64,000 nt of DNA from Lysobacter sp. GX 14042 (GCF_021390425.1 NZ_JAJUWY010000005.1:124001-188000); one strand, 5' to 3'; positions 22,013-30,168 are shown, counted from the stretch's first letter. Notes: generated from the letters alone by a model not told the origin. Numbers and translations are program-made.

Positions 22013-23177
22013 CGGCGGCCTCCGGGTTGCCGGCGGGCGTGGCCGGGGTGGCCAGGCGCGCGGTCAGGGTGAAGCGGTCGCGGCCACTGGCGGGGTCGGG
22101 CATCACCGCGCCCGCCAGCGCCGGCGATTGCCACAGCGCCGCGCCCTGCAGGCGCTCGACCAGCCCCGCCGGACTGCGCCCGAGGCCGATCAGCATCAGC
22201 TGGTCGCCTTCGATGGAAAGCTTTTCCAGGTAGGTGTCGTCCGGCAGCCGCCCGGTGAGTTCGGCCAGCACCGCGGTGGCGGTGGGCCGGGCGGCCCGGG
22301 TGCGTTCCAGGAAACCCTGCCCCTGCAACAGCAGTTGTGCCTGGCGCAGGCTGGCGGCCTCCTGCCGGCCGGCCTCGGCGCGGGCGGCCAGCGCGGCCTC
22401 CAGCGCATCGGCGGCATCGCGGCGGTTGTCGAGCAATTGCGCACCGGCCGCGACCAGTGCCAGCAGCGCGATCACCAGCAGGACCGAGTTCACCGCCGTC
22501 CACGGGTCGCGCAGCCGGTGGCGCTGTGCCGGGGCCAGCAGGTTGATGCCCAGCGGGCGCCCGTCGCCGGCGGCGACGTCGATGCCGGCGAGCGTGCCGG
22601 CGAGCGGACCCAGCGCATCCAGCCGCGGCTGCAGCTGGGCGCGCGGCACCACCACCAGTTCGACGTCCAGCTGCCCGTCCGCCGCCGGTCCGAGGGCGCG
22701 GGCATCGAACACCACCGCATCGGCGGTGAACGGGGTCTGCCGCTCGATCTCGAAGCCGGCGACCTGGCGCAGGCGCTCGCCGGCGGCCGCGGGCAGGCGC
22801 AGGCGACGGCACAGGGCGGCCGCCGGAGGCAGCAGCAGCCAGCGTGGGAGGTGGCGGCAGGACGGATCCAGCTGGCTGGCCAGCGGGTCGCGGTCCGGCG
22901 CGGGCGCCAGGCCGGCCTGGAGGGCCGGGTCCAGCAGGGACCGGTCCAGCGCGGCAAGATCCCGCAGCCGGTCCTCGCGCTGCAGGCGCAGGCGGACGCT
23001 CTCGCCGACCGGTTCCAGCAGGATCCGGCCAGGCTCCAGTTCCAGCGCGCGGCGCAGGCGGCGCGGCAGCAGCTGGGCGAGCGAGCGCCCCCACCAGCCC
23101 ATGAAGCCGCCCGCCCCGGCCAGGCGCACGCCGATCCGGTCCAGGGCCGAGCCCGGGATGGCACCCGTCACGCTCAT
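21993..23177 (-). CDS. gspL: type II secretion system protein L (XpsL)
   Basis: GspL links the cytoplasmic ATPase GspE to the inner-membrane platform. This 394-residue protein has a cytoplasmic actin-like half, one membrane segment near residues 240-260 (AVNSVLLVIALLALVAAGAQ), a coiled stretch and a small periplasmic PilN-like domain (LIGLGRSPAGLVERLQ). Its ATG overlaps the gspK stop codon by four bases. Confidence 0.85.
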   Translation of the reverse strand: MSVTGAIPGSALDRIGVRLAGAGGFMGWWGRSLAQLLPRRLRRALELEPGRILLEPVGESVRLRLQREDRLRDLAALDRSLLDPALQAGLAPAPDRDPLASQLDPSCRHLPRWLLLPPAAALCRRLRLPAAAGERLRQVAGFEIERQTPFTADAVVFDARALGPAADGQLDVELVVVPRAQLQPRLDALGPLAGTLAGIDVAAGDGRPLGINLLAPAQRHRLRDPWTAVNSVLLVIALLALVAAGAQLLDNRRDAADALEAALAARAEAGRQEAASLRQAQLLLQGQGFLERTRAARPTATAVLAELTGRLPDDTYLEKLSIEGDQLMLIGLGRSPAGLVERLQGAALWQSPALAGAVMPDPASGRDRFTLTARLATPATPAGNPEAADGDGPG

Positions 23178-24097
23178 TGCGGCGAAGCTCCCTCCTCCCA
23201 GGCCAACACCATGTACGCCATTCCCGGCGCCCCCGTCCCCTGCAGGCGTACCACCGCCCGCGTCACCGTCCGGCTGCCGTCCGGGAGGCGGGCAAGGCTG
23301 TCGATACTATACGTTCCACGCCGCACCGCCCCGCCCTCCGCCCGCTGCAGCAGGTGGGCGGCCGACGCGGCATCGGCGCCGGGCCGTTGCAGGTCGGGTG
23401 CAGCCGGGTTCCCGGCCCCGCCAGCCTGGCCGCGGAGCTGCACCAGCAACGCGGCGTCGCGCACCCCCAGCGCCTCCAGCACCGGCAGCGCGGCGAATGC
23501 GGCCTCCGGCTGCGGCAGGCCGGAATGGACGGTCACGTAGGGGCGCAGGCGCCGGTAATCGTCGGGCTCGATCCCCAGGACCTGCAGCAGCTCGGCCGCC
23601 GACTCGAACGGCGCGCCCTTGGCGCCATAGGCGCGCCCGGCGGCGGCGTAGGCCGCGTCCCCGGCCGCGCCGGGACCGGGCGTGCCGTCGGCACCGCGCC
23701 AGTCAGCGATCGCGGCCGCCAGCGCGGCGGCCCGGCCGGGATCGGTGCCCAGCGCCTGCAGCAGCGCCTGGAGCAGTTGCGGCGGTGCCCGGTTGAGGTC
23801 GACCCGGCCGCGTTCGTCGGTGATCCGCACCTCGACCTGCGCGCCGTCGTACTCCCACCGGTAGGGTCGCCCGTCCGGGTGCCAGCGCAGTGCCGGCTCG
23901 GGATGGTTGAGGCGCCAGACCGCGTACTCCAGTCCGGCCCGCGCGACGGCATCCCCCTGCAGCTGGCCGGTCTCCACCCGCCCCTGCAGGTGCCCGGTCC
24001 GGGCAACCAGTGCGTAGCCGCCGACCACCGCGGTCAGCAGCACGATCAGCCACAGCACCAGTACCAGCGCGGCGCCGCGGGCGGGCCGGCCGCTCAC
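23174..24097 (-). CDS. gspK: type II secretion minor pseudopilin GspK (XpsK)
   Basis: The largest minor pseudopilin, thought to cap the pseudopilus tip. The 307-residue product has a prepilin-like N-terminus, GRPARGAALVLVLWLIVLLTA, followed by a long periplasmic domain with ADWRGADGTPGPGAAGDAAY (the GspK Ca-site region), SAAELLQVLGIEPDDY and a C-terminal domain. A longer frame exists upstream, but the GTG at 24097 overlaps the gspJ stop as GTGA and places the hydrophobic segment at the right distance, so it is chosen. As usual for GspK the residue after the cleavage glycine region lacks the Glu5 of other pseudopilins. Confidence 0.88.
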   Translation of the reverse strand: MSGRPARGAALVLVLWLIVLLTAVVGGYALVARTGHLQGRVETGQLQGDAVARAGLEYAVWRLNHPEPALRWHPDGRPYRWEYDGAQVEVRITDERGRVDLNRAPPQLLQALLQALGTDPGRAAALAAAIADWRGADGTPGPGAAGDAAYAAAGRAYGAKGAPFESAAELLQVLGIEPDDYRRLRPYVTVHSGLPQPEAAFAALPVLEALGVRDAALLVQLRGQAGGAGNPAAPDLQRPGADAASAAHLLQRAEGGAVRRGTYSIDSLARLPDGSRTVTRAVVRLQGTGAPGMAYMVLAWEEGASPQ

Positions 24098-24750
24098 CGG
24101 TTGTCTCCCGGCGGCGGCGCGGCGGCCTGCGGCAACAGCACCCGGACCGGCGGCCACGCCCGCCCGTCTTCGCCGACCAGCACCAGTTCGACCATCAGCG
24201 GCAGGCGTTCCGCCTCGTCCCAGTGCTCCTGCCAGGGACCGGGCTCCCCGTCCTCGTCCAGTCCGCGGTAACGGAATCCCGCCGAACGCAGTTCACCGGC
24301 CAGCAATTCCGGCGGGCGGCCGGAGGGGCCCTCCATCGCCTGCCCCGCCAGCACCATCCGCAGTTCGACCAGCAGCCGGACCCTGCCGTCGCGCCGGGGC
24401 ACGCGTTCGATGCGGAAGTCGTGCAGGTAGGGGCCGCCCTGCCCCAAATAGTCCGGCAGGTCGGCGACGAAACGTACCCGGTCCGGGGCGCCCAGGAAGC
24501 GACGGGGCGGCTCGCCTGCGGGGGAGTCGAAGGCCATGTGCCGGGCGCCGGCCAGCCGCCGGCGGACGAAACCTTCCACCGCGCGCATGCGCTCGGCTTC
24601 GCTGGCGATGCGCTCGCCGCGGATCACGGTGCCGTTGGCGGCGGTCAGCGTGGCGAAGGCCAGCGCCAGGCCGGCCGCCAGCAACACGGTCGCCAGCAGC
24701 ACCTCGACCAGGGTGAAGCCGCGGCTGCGCAAGGGCGGGCGGCGGATCAT
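24094..24750 (-). CDS. gspJ: type II secretion minor pseudopilin GspJ (XpsJ)
   Basis: A 218-residue minor pseudopilin. The start MIRRPPLRSRGFTLVEVLLA gives a type-IV prepilin peptidase site (RG/FTLVE) with Glu5. The remainder is the GspJ periplasmic domain (AVEGFVRRRLAGARHMAFDS; WQEHWDEAERLPLMVELVLV). The frame extends 51 codons upstream into gspI, but the prepilin site fixes the ATG at 24750. It overlaps gspI and gspK by four bases each. Confidence 0.9.
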   Translation of the reverse strand: MIRRPPLRSRGFTLVEVLLATVLLAAGLALAFATLTAANGTVIRGERIASEAERMRAVEGFVRRRLAGARHMAFDSPAGEPPRRFLGAPDRVRFVADLPDYLGQGGPYLHDFRIERVPRRDGRVRLLVELRMVLAGQAMEGPSGRPPELLAGELRSAGFRYRGLDEDGEPGPWQEHWDEAERLPLMVELVLVGEDGRAWPPVRVLLPQAAAPPPGDNR

Positions 24751-25166
24751 CGGCCCACCGGCTCCGGCGGCAGCAGGCGCAGGCTGCGCACCGCCAACTG
24801 CTCGCCCGGGCCGCCGTCGCCCCACTGCAGCTGCAGCTCCAGCGCATGCAGTCCGCCGCCGGCCGGATCGCGCGGCTGTGGCGACAGGCCCGGCTCGTCC
24901 CACGGCTCGACCCGCAGCGACCAGCGGTAGCGGCCGTCCTCGAGCTCCCCACGGCTCACCCCGGGCCGCAGCGGCCGGTCGACGCCCGCCTCGGCCAGCA
25001 GGGAGCGCGCGTGCAGTGCGGCGCGGCCGGCGTCGTCGGACCAGCGCAGCTGCCGGGTCGCGCCCGACAGGGTGCCCAGCAACAGGGTCAGTGCCAGCGC
25101 CAGCAGGGCGAAGGCGACGACCACCTCGATCAGGCTGTAGCCATCCTGTCGCGTCCGCCGGCTCAC
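24747..25166 (-). CDS. gspI: type II secretion minor pseudopilin GspI (XpsI)
   Basis: A 139-residue minor pseudopilin starting MSRRTRQDGYSLIEVVVAFA, with the prepilin peptidase site (DG/YSLIE) and Glu5, then a short periplasmic domain ending VRSLRLLPPEPVGR. The length fits GspI. It overlaps gspH and gspJ by four bases each, indicating tight translational coupling. Confidence 0.9.
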   Translation of the reverse strand: MSRRTRQDGYSLIEVVVAFALLALALTLLLGTLSGATRQLRWSDDAGRAALHARSLLAEAGVDRPLRPGVSRGELEDGRYRWSLRVEPWDEPGLSPQPRDPAGGGLHALELQLQWGDGGPGEQLAVRSLRLLPPEPVGR

Positions 25167-25636
25167 TGTGCCTGCACCCGCGACAGCTTCACCTCGCCGG
25201 TCAGCCAGGCGACCTCGACGTCCCAGGCGGCGCTGTCGCGGACCAGGCGGATCCGGCCGCCGGTGGAGGCGCCATCGGGAAAGAACACCACCGCGCCTTC
25301 CCCTTCCGTGGGCTGCACCTGGCGGGCGCCGATGAAGCGGATTCCGAGTTCCTCCGGCAGCTCGCCGGCGCGCCCGTCCGCCCCGCTCCAGGCATGCGCG
25401 ACGGGGTCGATGGCGAAGCGCTGCGGGGTCCCGGTGGCGATCGCCCGGACCCGGGCATGGCGCAGCTGGCCCGCCACCTCGCGTGCCGCCTGCCGCAGCT
25501 GCACGCCGGCCAGCCCGCCGGTGAAGGCCGCCGCCGCCATCATCCCGATCGCGGCGATCAGCACGACCACCAGCAGCATCTCCAGCAGCGAGACGCCGTG
25601 CTGGCCGCGACGCCTACTCGTGGCGGATGTCGGCAT
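25163..25636 (-). CDS. gspH: type II secretion minor pseudopilin GspH (XpsH)
   Basis: Minor pseudopilin of about 157 residues. After a basic leader comes the prepilin site GQHGVSLLEMLLVVVLIAAI with Glu5, then the GspH beta-rich domain (VRAIATGTPQRFAIDPVAHA; VVFFPDGASTGGRIRLV). The FFPDG.S.GG motif is typical of GspH/FimT. The ATG at 25636, inside the last codons of gspG, is preferred; a GTG at 25666 is possible and would add ten leader residues. Confidence 0.88.
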   Translation of the reverse strand: MPTSATSRRRGQHGVSLLEMLLVVVLIAAIGMMAAAAFTGGLAGVQLRQAAREVAGQLRHARVRAIATGTPQRFAIDPVAHAWSGADGRAGELPEELGIRFIGARQVQPTEGEGAVVFFPDGASTGGRIRLVRDSAAWDVEVAWLTGEVKLSRVQAQ

Positions 25637-26048
25637 CCGCGCTGCTGCCACCCGGCTTGCCGTCACGGCCCAGCACCACCAGCTCGAAGGGCGCGTTCTC
25701 GCCGGGCGCCTTGTACAGCACCGGGTTGCCCCAGGGGTCGTTGAGCTCCGGCGCCTTGGCGTACGGGCCCAACCAGCCGCCGACGCCGGCCGGCTCGGTG
25801 ACCAGCTCGCCGAGGCTCTGCGGCAGGCGGCCGGTGTCCATCTGGAAGGCCTCGACCTTCTGCGCCAGGGTCATCACCTGCGACTTCGCCAGGTTCACCT
25901 TGGCCCGATCGGCCCCGCCCAGCACCCTGGAACCGACGAAGGTCAGCACCGCGCCGATCAGCACGATCACGATGATGATCTCGACCAGGCTCATGCCGGA
26001 CTGGCCGGCGGCGAGGCGGGAACGGGTCGGCAGGCGCTTGCGGGTCAT
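25614..26048 (-). CDS. gspG: type II secretion major pseudopilin GspG (XpsG)
   Basis: The major pseudopilin that polymerises to drive secretion. The 144-residue protein has a basic leader (MTRKRLPTRSRLAAGQSG) and prepilin site SG/MSLVEIIIVIVLIGA with Glu5. The globular part has FQMDTGRLPQSLGELV and LNDPWGNPVLYK, both diagnostic of GspG. The C-terminus ends DADIRHE. It lies 76 bp after gspF, enough for a separate ribosome site. Confidence 0.95.
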   Translation of the reverse strand: MTRKRLPTRSRLAAGQSGMSLVEIIIVIVLIGAVLTFVGSRVLGGADRAKVNLAKSQVMTLAQKVEAFQMDTGRLPQSLGELVTEPAGVGGWLGPYAKAPELNDPWGNPVLYKAPGENAPFELVVLGRDGKPGGSSADADIRHE

Positions 26049-26124
26049 GCGTGTGTCCTGTGTGTCGCGGGAACAGGGAGTGTGCCGGGTTTGGCGGTGG
26101 CGGTCAGCCTCGGCCAGCGAGCGG

Positions 26125-27342
26125 TCAGCCGATCGCGCCGGTGAGGTCGTACAGCGGGGTCAGCACCGCCATCACCACCACCCCGACCACCGCCGCCAGC
26201 ACCACGGTCACCACCGGGACCAGCGCGGCGAGCAGGCGGTCCAGGGCCACCGCGGTCTGCTGCTCGAAGGTGTCCGCGGCGCGCTCGAGCATCGCGGCAA
26301 GCTCGCCCGACTCCTCGCCGACCTGGATCATCTGCAGCGCCAGCCGCGGGAAACGCTCCCCGCGCCCCAGCGCCAACGACACCGGCACGCCGTTGCGGAC
26401 CTGCTCGGTGGCGGCCTCCACGTCGGCGCCGAGCACCCGGTTGCCCATCACCTTGCGCGCGATGCCCAGCGCCGCCATCAGCGGCACCCCGTTGCGTACC
26501 AACGTGCCCAGGGTGCGCGCCAGGCGCGCGGTCTCGACCTTGGCCACCAGCGGGCCGAAGAAACGCCGGCGCAGCAGCCAGCCGTCCAGCCGCCCGCGGA
26601 ACGCCGGATCGCGGCTGCGCCGGTCCAGCCACAGCAGCGCCAGGCATGGCGCGGCCAGCAGCACGATCCACCACTCGCGCACGAACATCCCGACCCCGAT
26701 CACCGCGCGGGTGAACAGCGGCAGCGGCGCGTCCAGGCTCTCGTACATCTGCGCGAACTGCGGCACCACGTAGCCGAGCAGGAACAGCAGCGCCAGCCCG
26801 ACCATCACCAGCAGGATCGCCGGGTACACCAGCGCGTTGATGACCCGCGCCTTCAGCGCCGCCGCCCGCTCCAGGTAATCGGCCAGCCGCGACAGCGTCT
26901 CCGCCAGCGCGCCGCCGGCCTCGCCGGCCCGGACCATGTTCACGTACAGCCGCGAGAACGTCCCGTGCTGGCGCTCCAGCGCCGCCGACAGCGAGGCACC
27001 GCCGCGCACCGCCTCGCGCATGTCGGCGACGATCCGCCGTGCCGGCTCGTCGTCGGGCAGCTCCAGCAGGATCGTTAGCGCACGGTCCAGCGGCTGCCCG
27101 GCCCCCAGCAGCGTGGCCAGCTGGCGGGTGAACTGCACCAGCCGCTCGCCGGCCAGTGGCCTGGGCTTGAACAGCGCCCGCCACGAGGCGGTGCCGCCAC
27201 CCTGGCCGGCCGGCAGCGCCTCCACCGGCAGGTGGCCCTGCTCCTGCAGGCGCACCGCCACCTCGGCGTCGCTGGCGGCCTCCATCTGGCCCTCCAGCAG
27301 CTCGCCCTGGGTGTTGAGGGCCTTGTAGGAATACAGCGGCAT
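26125..27342 (-). CDS. gspF: type II secretion inner-membrane platform protein GspF (XpsF)
   Basis: Polytopic inner-membrane core of the type II machine, 405 residues. It starts MPLYSYKALNTQGELLEGQM and shows the duplicated GspF domain (LVQFTRQLATLLGAGQPLDR near 75; ETARLARTLGTLVRNGVPLM near 275), with three membrane segments including LLFLLGYVVPQFAQMY and the final VVTVVLAAVVGVVVMAVLTP. In most relatives gspF follows gspE directly; here a GIY-YIG gene with repeats lies between them, ending at the base next to the gspF ATG. Confidence 0.95.
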   Translation of the reverse strand: MPLYSYKALNTQGELLEGQMEAASDAEVAVRLQEQGHLPVEALPAGQGGGTASWRALFKPRPLAGERLVQFTRQLATLLGAGQPLDRALTILLELPDDEPARRIVADMREAVRGGASLSAALERQHGTFSRLYVNMVRAGEAGGALAETLSRLADYLERAAALKARVINALVYPAILLVMVGLALLFLLGYVVPQFAQMYESLDAPLPLFTRAVIGVGMFVREWWIVLLAAPCLALLWLDRRSRDPAFRGRLDGWLLRRRFFGPLVAKVETARLARTLGTLVRNGVPLMAALGIARKVMGNRVLGADVEAATEQVRNGVPVSLALGRGERFPRLALQMIQVGEESGELAAMLERAADTFEQQTAVALDRLLAALVPVVTVVLAAVVGVVVMAVLTPLYDLTGAIG

Positions 27343-27903
27343 CTATCCGGCTCCGTCGTTCCCGCGGACGTCCCGATCGTCATTCCCGCGGACGTCCCGA
27401 TCGTCATTCCCGCGGACGCGGGAATCCATGGACGTTATGGTTTCCTGGTCCGCGGTGATGGATCCCCGCGTGCGCGGGGATGACGTATCGACATGCGGGG
27501 CTGTCGAATCGATGTGCGGGGCTGTCGAATCGATGTGCGGGGATGACGTGTCGATGTGCGGGGATGACGTGTCGACGTGCGGGGATGACGGTGCGGCAGG
27601 TCGCGGCTCCAGTCCGACGATGTCGGGCCACAGGTCACGCCATGAGGGATTGGACGAATCCACCAGTTCCACCTTCCAGGCCCGCCGCCACTTCTTCAGT
27701 CGCTTCTCGCGCAGGATCGCCGATTCCATCGTCTCATGCTGCTCGTACCAGACCAGGCGGGTGATGTCGTACTTCGCAGTGAAGCCGTCGACTGCGTGTT
27801 CCCGATGCTGCCATATGCGGGCTATGAGATTGCTGGTGACACCGAGATAGAGGGTGCCGTTGGGTTTGCTGGCCAGCAGGTAGACGCAGGGGTGCCTTTC
27901 CAC
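27343..27903 (-). CDS. GIY-YIG nuclease with repeat-encoded C-terminal tail (Ssn-like candidate)
   Basis: Residues 1-100 form a single-domain GIY-YIG nuclease of the small COG2827-like group: CVYLLASKPNGTLYLGVTSN carries the GIY..YIG variant, LIARIWQHRE the conserved Arg, and SAILREKRLKKWRRAWKVEL the catalytic Glu helix, closing with NPSWRDLWPD. The start is GTG at 27903 with AGGAG upstream. The remaining 80 residues are translated repeat DNA: about five 7-residue units (SPHIDTS type) and 8-residue VRGNDDRD units. It separates gspE from gspF and is flanked by palindromes on both sides. GIY-YIG proteins of the Ssn family cut single-stranded DNA at a dispersed genomic repeat in Neisseria; assignment of this protein to that family is inference. 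Confidence 0.82.
   Translation of the reverse strand: MERHPCVYLLASKPNGTLYLGVTSNLIARIWQHREHAVDGFTAKYDITRLVWYEQHETMESAILREKRLKKWRRAWKVELVDSSNPSWRDLWPDIVGLEPRPAAPSSPHVDTSSPHIDTSSPHIDSTAPHIDSTAPHVDTSSPRTRGSITADQETITSMDSRVRGNDDRDVRGNDDRDVRGNDGAG
27354..27592. repeat. array of palindromes and half-palindromes in the 3' part of the GIY-YIG gene
   Basis: From left to right on the plus strand: two 24-bp half-units (GTCATTCCCGCGGACGTCCC type, about 27354-27402), a full palindrome (27403-27435), a full palindrome of the ATCCCCGCG type (about 27458-27486), then about five tandem 21-bp half-units with core GTGCGGGGATGACG or GTGCGGGGCTGTCG (27490-27592). The half-units retain only one palindrome arm plus the TGACG flank. 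Confidence 0.85.
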
Positions 27904-27929
27904 TTTGCTTCACTCCTTGAAGCGGCAGG

Positions 27930-28013
27930 TCCATGGATTGCCGCGTTCGCGGCAATGACGGGGAACCGGGCGACAGCGACGTCCATGGATTCCCGCGTTC
28001 GCGGGAATGACGG
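27930..28013. repeat. two dispersed palindromes between gspE and the GIY-YIG gene
   Basis: Copies at 27930-27960 (CCATGGATTGCCGCG, TTC, GCGGCAATGACG, a variant whose arms changed together) and 27981-28013 (GTCCATGGATTCCCGCG, TTC, then GCGGGAATGACG). Together with the array at 27354-27592 they bracket the nuclease gene. Confidence 0.88.
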
Positions 28014-28017
28014 GGGA

Positions 28018-29730
28018 CTAGGCGTCCTCGGTGACGCGCAGGACTTCCTCCAGCGTGGTCATGCCGGCCAGGGCCTTGGCGATGCCGTCCTCGAACATGG
28101 TGCGCATGCCGGCCTCGCGGGCCAGGTGCTCGATCTCGCCCATCCCGGCGTGGCGCATCACCGCCGCGCGCAGGGCGTCGTCGATGGGCATGAACTCCAT
28201 GATCGTGGTGCGGCCCCGGTAGCCGGTGGGCGCGGCCTCGGACGGCACCGGACGATACAGGTGGATCTCGCCGTCGGGCTGGAAACGGCGCAGGCCGAAG
28301 CGCTCGATCTGCTCCGCGCTGGCCGGGTAGCGCCGGGCGCTCGCCGGGTCGAGCCGGCGCACCAGGCGCTGGGCGAGGATGCCGTTGACCGTCGAGGTCA
28401 GCAGGTAGTCCTCCACCCCCATGTCCAGCAGCCGGGTGATGCCGCCGGCGGCGTTGTTGGTGTGCAGGGTGCTCAGCACCAGGTGGCCGGTGAGCGCGGA
28501 CTGGATCGCGATGCGCGCGGTCTCCAGGTCGCGCATCTCGCCGATCATGATGATGTCCGGGTCCTGGCGGACGATCGAGCGCAGCGCGCCGGCGAAGTCC
28601 AGGCCGATCTGCGGCCGCGCCTGGATCTGGTTGATGCCCTCGATCTGGTACTCGACCGGATCCTCGACGGTGATGATCTTGACGTCCGGCGTGTTGAGCT
28701 GGCCCAGCGCGGTGTACAGCGTGGTGGTCTTGCCCGAACCGGTCGGGCCGGTCACCAGCAGGATGCCGTGCGGCTGCGCGAGCACCCTGCGGAACTGCGG
28801 CAGGAACTCATCGGTGAAGCCGAGCTGGTGGAAATCCAGCACCACCGCCTGGCGGTCGAGCAGGCGCATCACCACGCTCTCGCCATGCGCGGTCGGCACC
28901 GTGCTCACGCGCAGGTCCAGCTCCTTGCCCTGCACCCGCAGCATGATCCGCCCGTCCTGCGGCAGCCGGCGCTCGGCGATGTCCAGCCGCGCCATGATCT
29001 TGATCCGGCTGACCACCGCCGCGGTCAGGTTGGCCGGCGGGCTCTCGCCGTCCACCAGCACCCCGTCGACGCGGTAGCGCACCTTGAGCCGGTTCTCGAA
29101 CGGTTCGATGTGGATGTCCGAGGCGCGCAGCTCGACCGCACGCTGGATCAACAGGTTGACCAGCCGGATCACCGGCGCCTCGGAGGCCAGGTCGCGCAGG
29201 TGCTCGACGTCGTCCAGGTCCCCGGACTCGCCCTCCGCGGTCTCCACGATCGTGCCCATCGCACTGCGGCCCTGGCCGTGCCAGCGCTCGACCAGATCGA
29301 CGATTTCCGAGCGCAGGCCCACCTGCAGGCGCACCTCGCGACCGGTCGCCAGGCGCACCGCGTCGACGATGTAGGCATCGTGCGGATCGGCGGCGAGCAG
29401 GTCGACCGTCCCTTCGTCGACCGCAACAGGACAGGCGGCGAACTGCTTCATGAAGCGCGGGGTGAGCGCCACATCCTCGGGCGGGAACTCCGGCAGCGCG
29501 CGCGTATCGGCCAGCGGCAGCCCCAGCACCTGGGCACTGGACTCGGCATGGTCGCGCTCGGACACCAGCCCCAGCCGGCCCAGCAACCCGAGCAGGCCGC
29601 CGCCGGTCTCGGCCTGCAGCCGCCGGGCGCGGACCAGGTCGGGCGACTTGAGCGCACCGCGCGCCAGCAGCGCCTCGACGATGCGCTCGTCCGGTGTCGT
29701 GATGGGAGTTGACTCGATGGCCGCGCTCAC
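28018..29730 (-). CDS. gspE: type II secretion ATPase GspE (XpsE)
   Basis: Cytoplasmic hexameric ATPase powering pseudopilus assembly, 570 residues. An N-terminal GspL-binding domain (residues 1-150) precedes the ATPase core: ASDIHIEPFENRLKVRYRVD, Walker A GPTGSGKTTTLYTAL, Asp box ITVEDPVEYQ, Walker B LRSIVRQDPDIIMIGEMRD and His box SALTGHLVLSTLHTNNA. The C-terminal domain that carries a zinc tetracysteine motif in many GspE proteins has no cysteines here (RRLDPASARRYPASAEQIE, then YRGRTTIMEFMPI). It is the first gene of the secretion string; the 135 bp upstream hold an AG-rich repeat. Confidence 0.95.
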   Translation of the reverse strand: MSAAIESTPITTPDERIVEALLARGALKSPDLVRARRLQAETGGGLLGLLGRLGLVSERDHAESSAQVLGLPLADTRALPEFPPEDVALTPRFMKQFAACPVAVDEGTVDLLAADPHDAYIVDAVRLATGREVRLQVGLRSEIVDLVERWHGQGRSAMGTIVETAEGESGDLDDVEHLRDLASEAPVIRLVNLLIQRAVELRASDIHIEPFENRLKVRYRVDGVLVDGESPPANLTAAVVSRIKIMARLDIAERRLPQDGRIMLRVQGKELDLRVSTVPTAHGESVVMRLLDRQAVVLDFHQLGFTDEFLPQFRRVLAQPHGILLVTGPTGSGKTTTLYTALGQLNTPDVKIITVEDPVEYQIEGINQIQARPQIGLDFAGALRSIVRQDPDIIMIGEMRDLETARIAIQSALTGHLVLSTLHTNNAAGGITRLLDMGVEDYLLTSTVNGILAQRLVRRLDPASARRYPASAEQIERFGLRRFQPDGEIHLYRPVPSEAAPTGYRGRTTIMEFMPIDDALRAAVMRHAGMGEIEHLAREAGMRTMFEDGIAKALAGMTTLEEVLRVTEDA

Positions 29731-29769
29731 GCCGGGCCTCCGCCGGGGGGTGGCGCCGACTTTAGCAGT

Positions 29770-29840
29770 GGGAAAGGGAGAGCGAGGAACGGGGAGCGAG
29801 GAACGAGTGGAGAGGAGTGAGGAACGAGTAAAGGCGCGTA
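29770..29840 (+). repeat. AG-rich GAGGAACGAG array upstream of gspE
   Basis: Three consecutive units: GAGAGCGAGGAACGGGGAGC, GAGGAACGAGTGGAGAGGAG and TGAGGAACGAGTAAAGGCGC. It lies between the divergent-side gspE start and the end of the toxin gene, in the region expected to hold the gspE promoter. Confidence 0.75.
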
Positions 29841-29865
29841 GCCCACCGACGAATGTAGTAGCGCT

Positions 29866-30168
29866 TTAGCCGGGACTGGCGGCTTCACCCACGCGACTTT
29901 CGTGGTGATGCCATACGCGCAGGATGACCACAAAGTCCTTGCGCACCAGATAGCGCACTACGTAGTCGCCAAAGGAGAAATCACGAATTTCTGCAGGCGG
30001 GGGGAACCCCTCCACCCTGCGCCCCATGAAAGGAGACGCAGAAAGCCGCTCCACGCGGGCCGTGAGATCCCCAGCGACCCTCGCGGCAGCGGTCGGGTCA
30101 TGCACGGCGATGAATCGCCGCAGCCTGGTGAGATCTGCGACAGCGTCCTTCGAATACGTGAGCCTCAT
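29866..30168 (-). CDS. ParE/RelE-type toxin
   Basis: A 100-residue protein with the RelE/ParE fold signature: MRLTYSKDAVADLTRLRRFI at the N-terminus, VERLSASPFMGRRVEGF in the middle and DYVVRYLVRKDFVVILRVWH HHE towards the end. Such toxins act on DNA gyrase (ParE) or ribosome-bound mRNA (RelE); the sequence does not tell which, although the pairing with a ribbon-helix-helix antitoxin favours ParE. Its ATG overlaps the antitoxin stop by four bases. Confidence 0.88.
   Translation of the reverse strand: MRLTYSKDAVADLTRLRRFIAVHDPTAAARVAGDLTARVERLSASPFMGRRVEGFPPPAEIRDFSFGDYVVRYLVRKDFVVILRVWHHHESRVGEAASPG

Noticed and set aside
27490-27592. CRISPR-like array
   Set aside because: The 21-bp units are directly contiguous with no unique spacers, and they are half-units of the dispersed palindrome.
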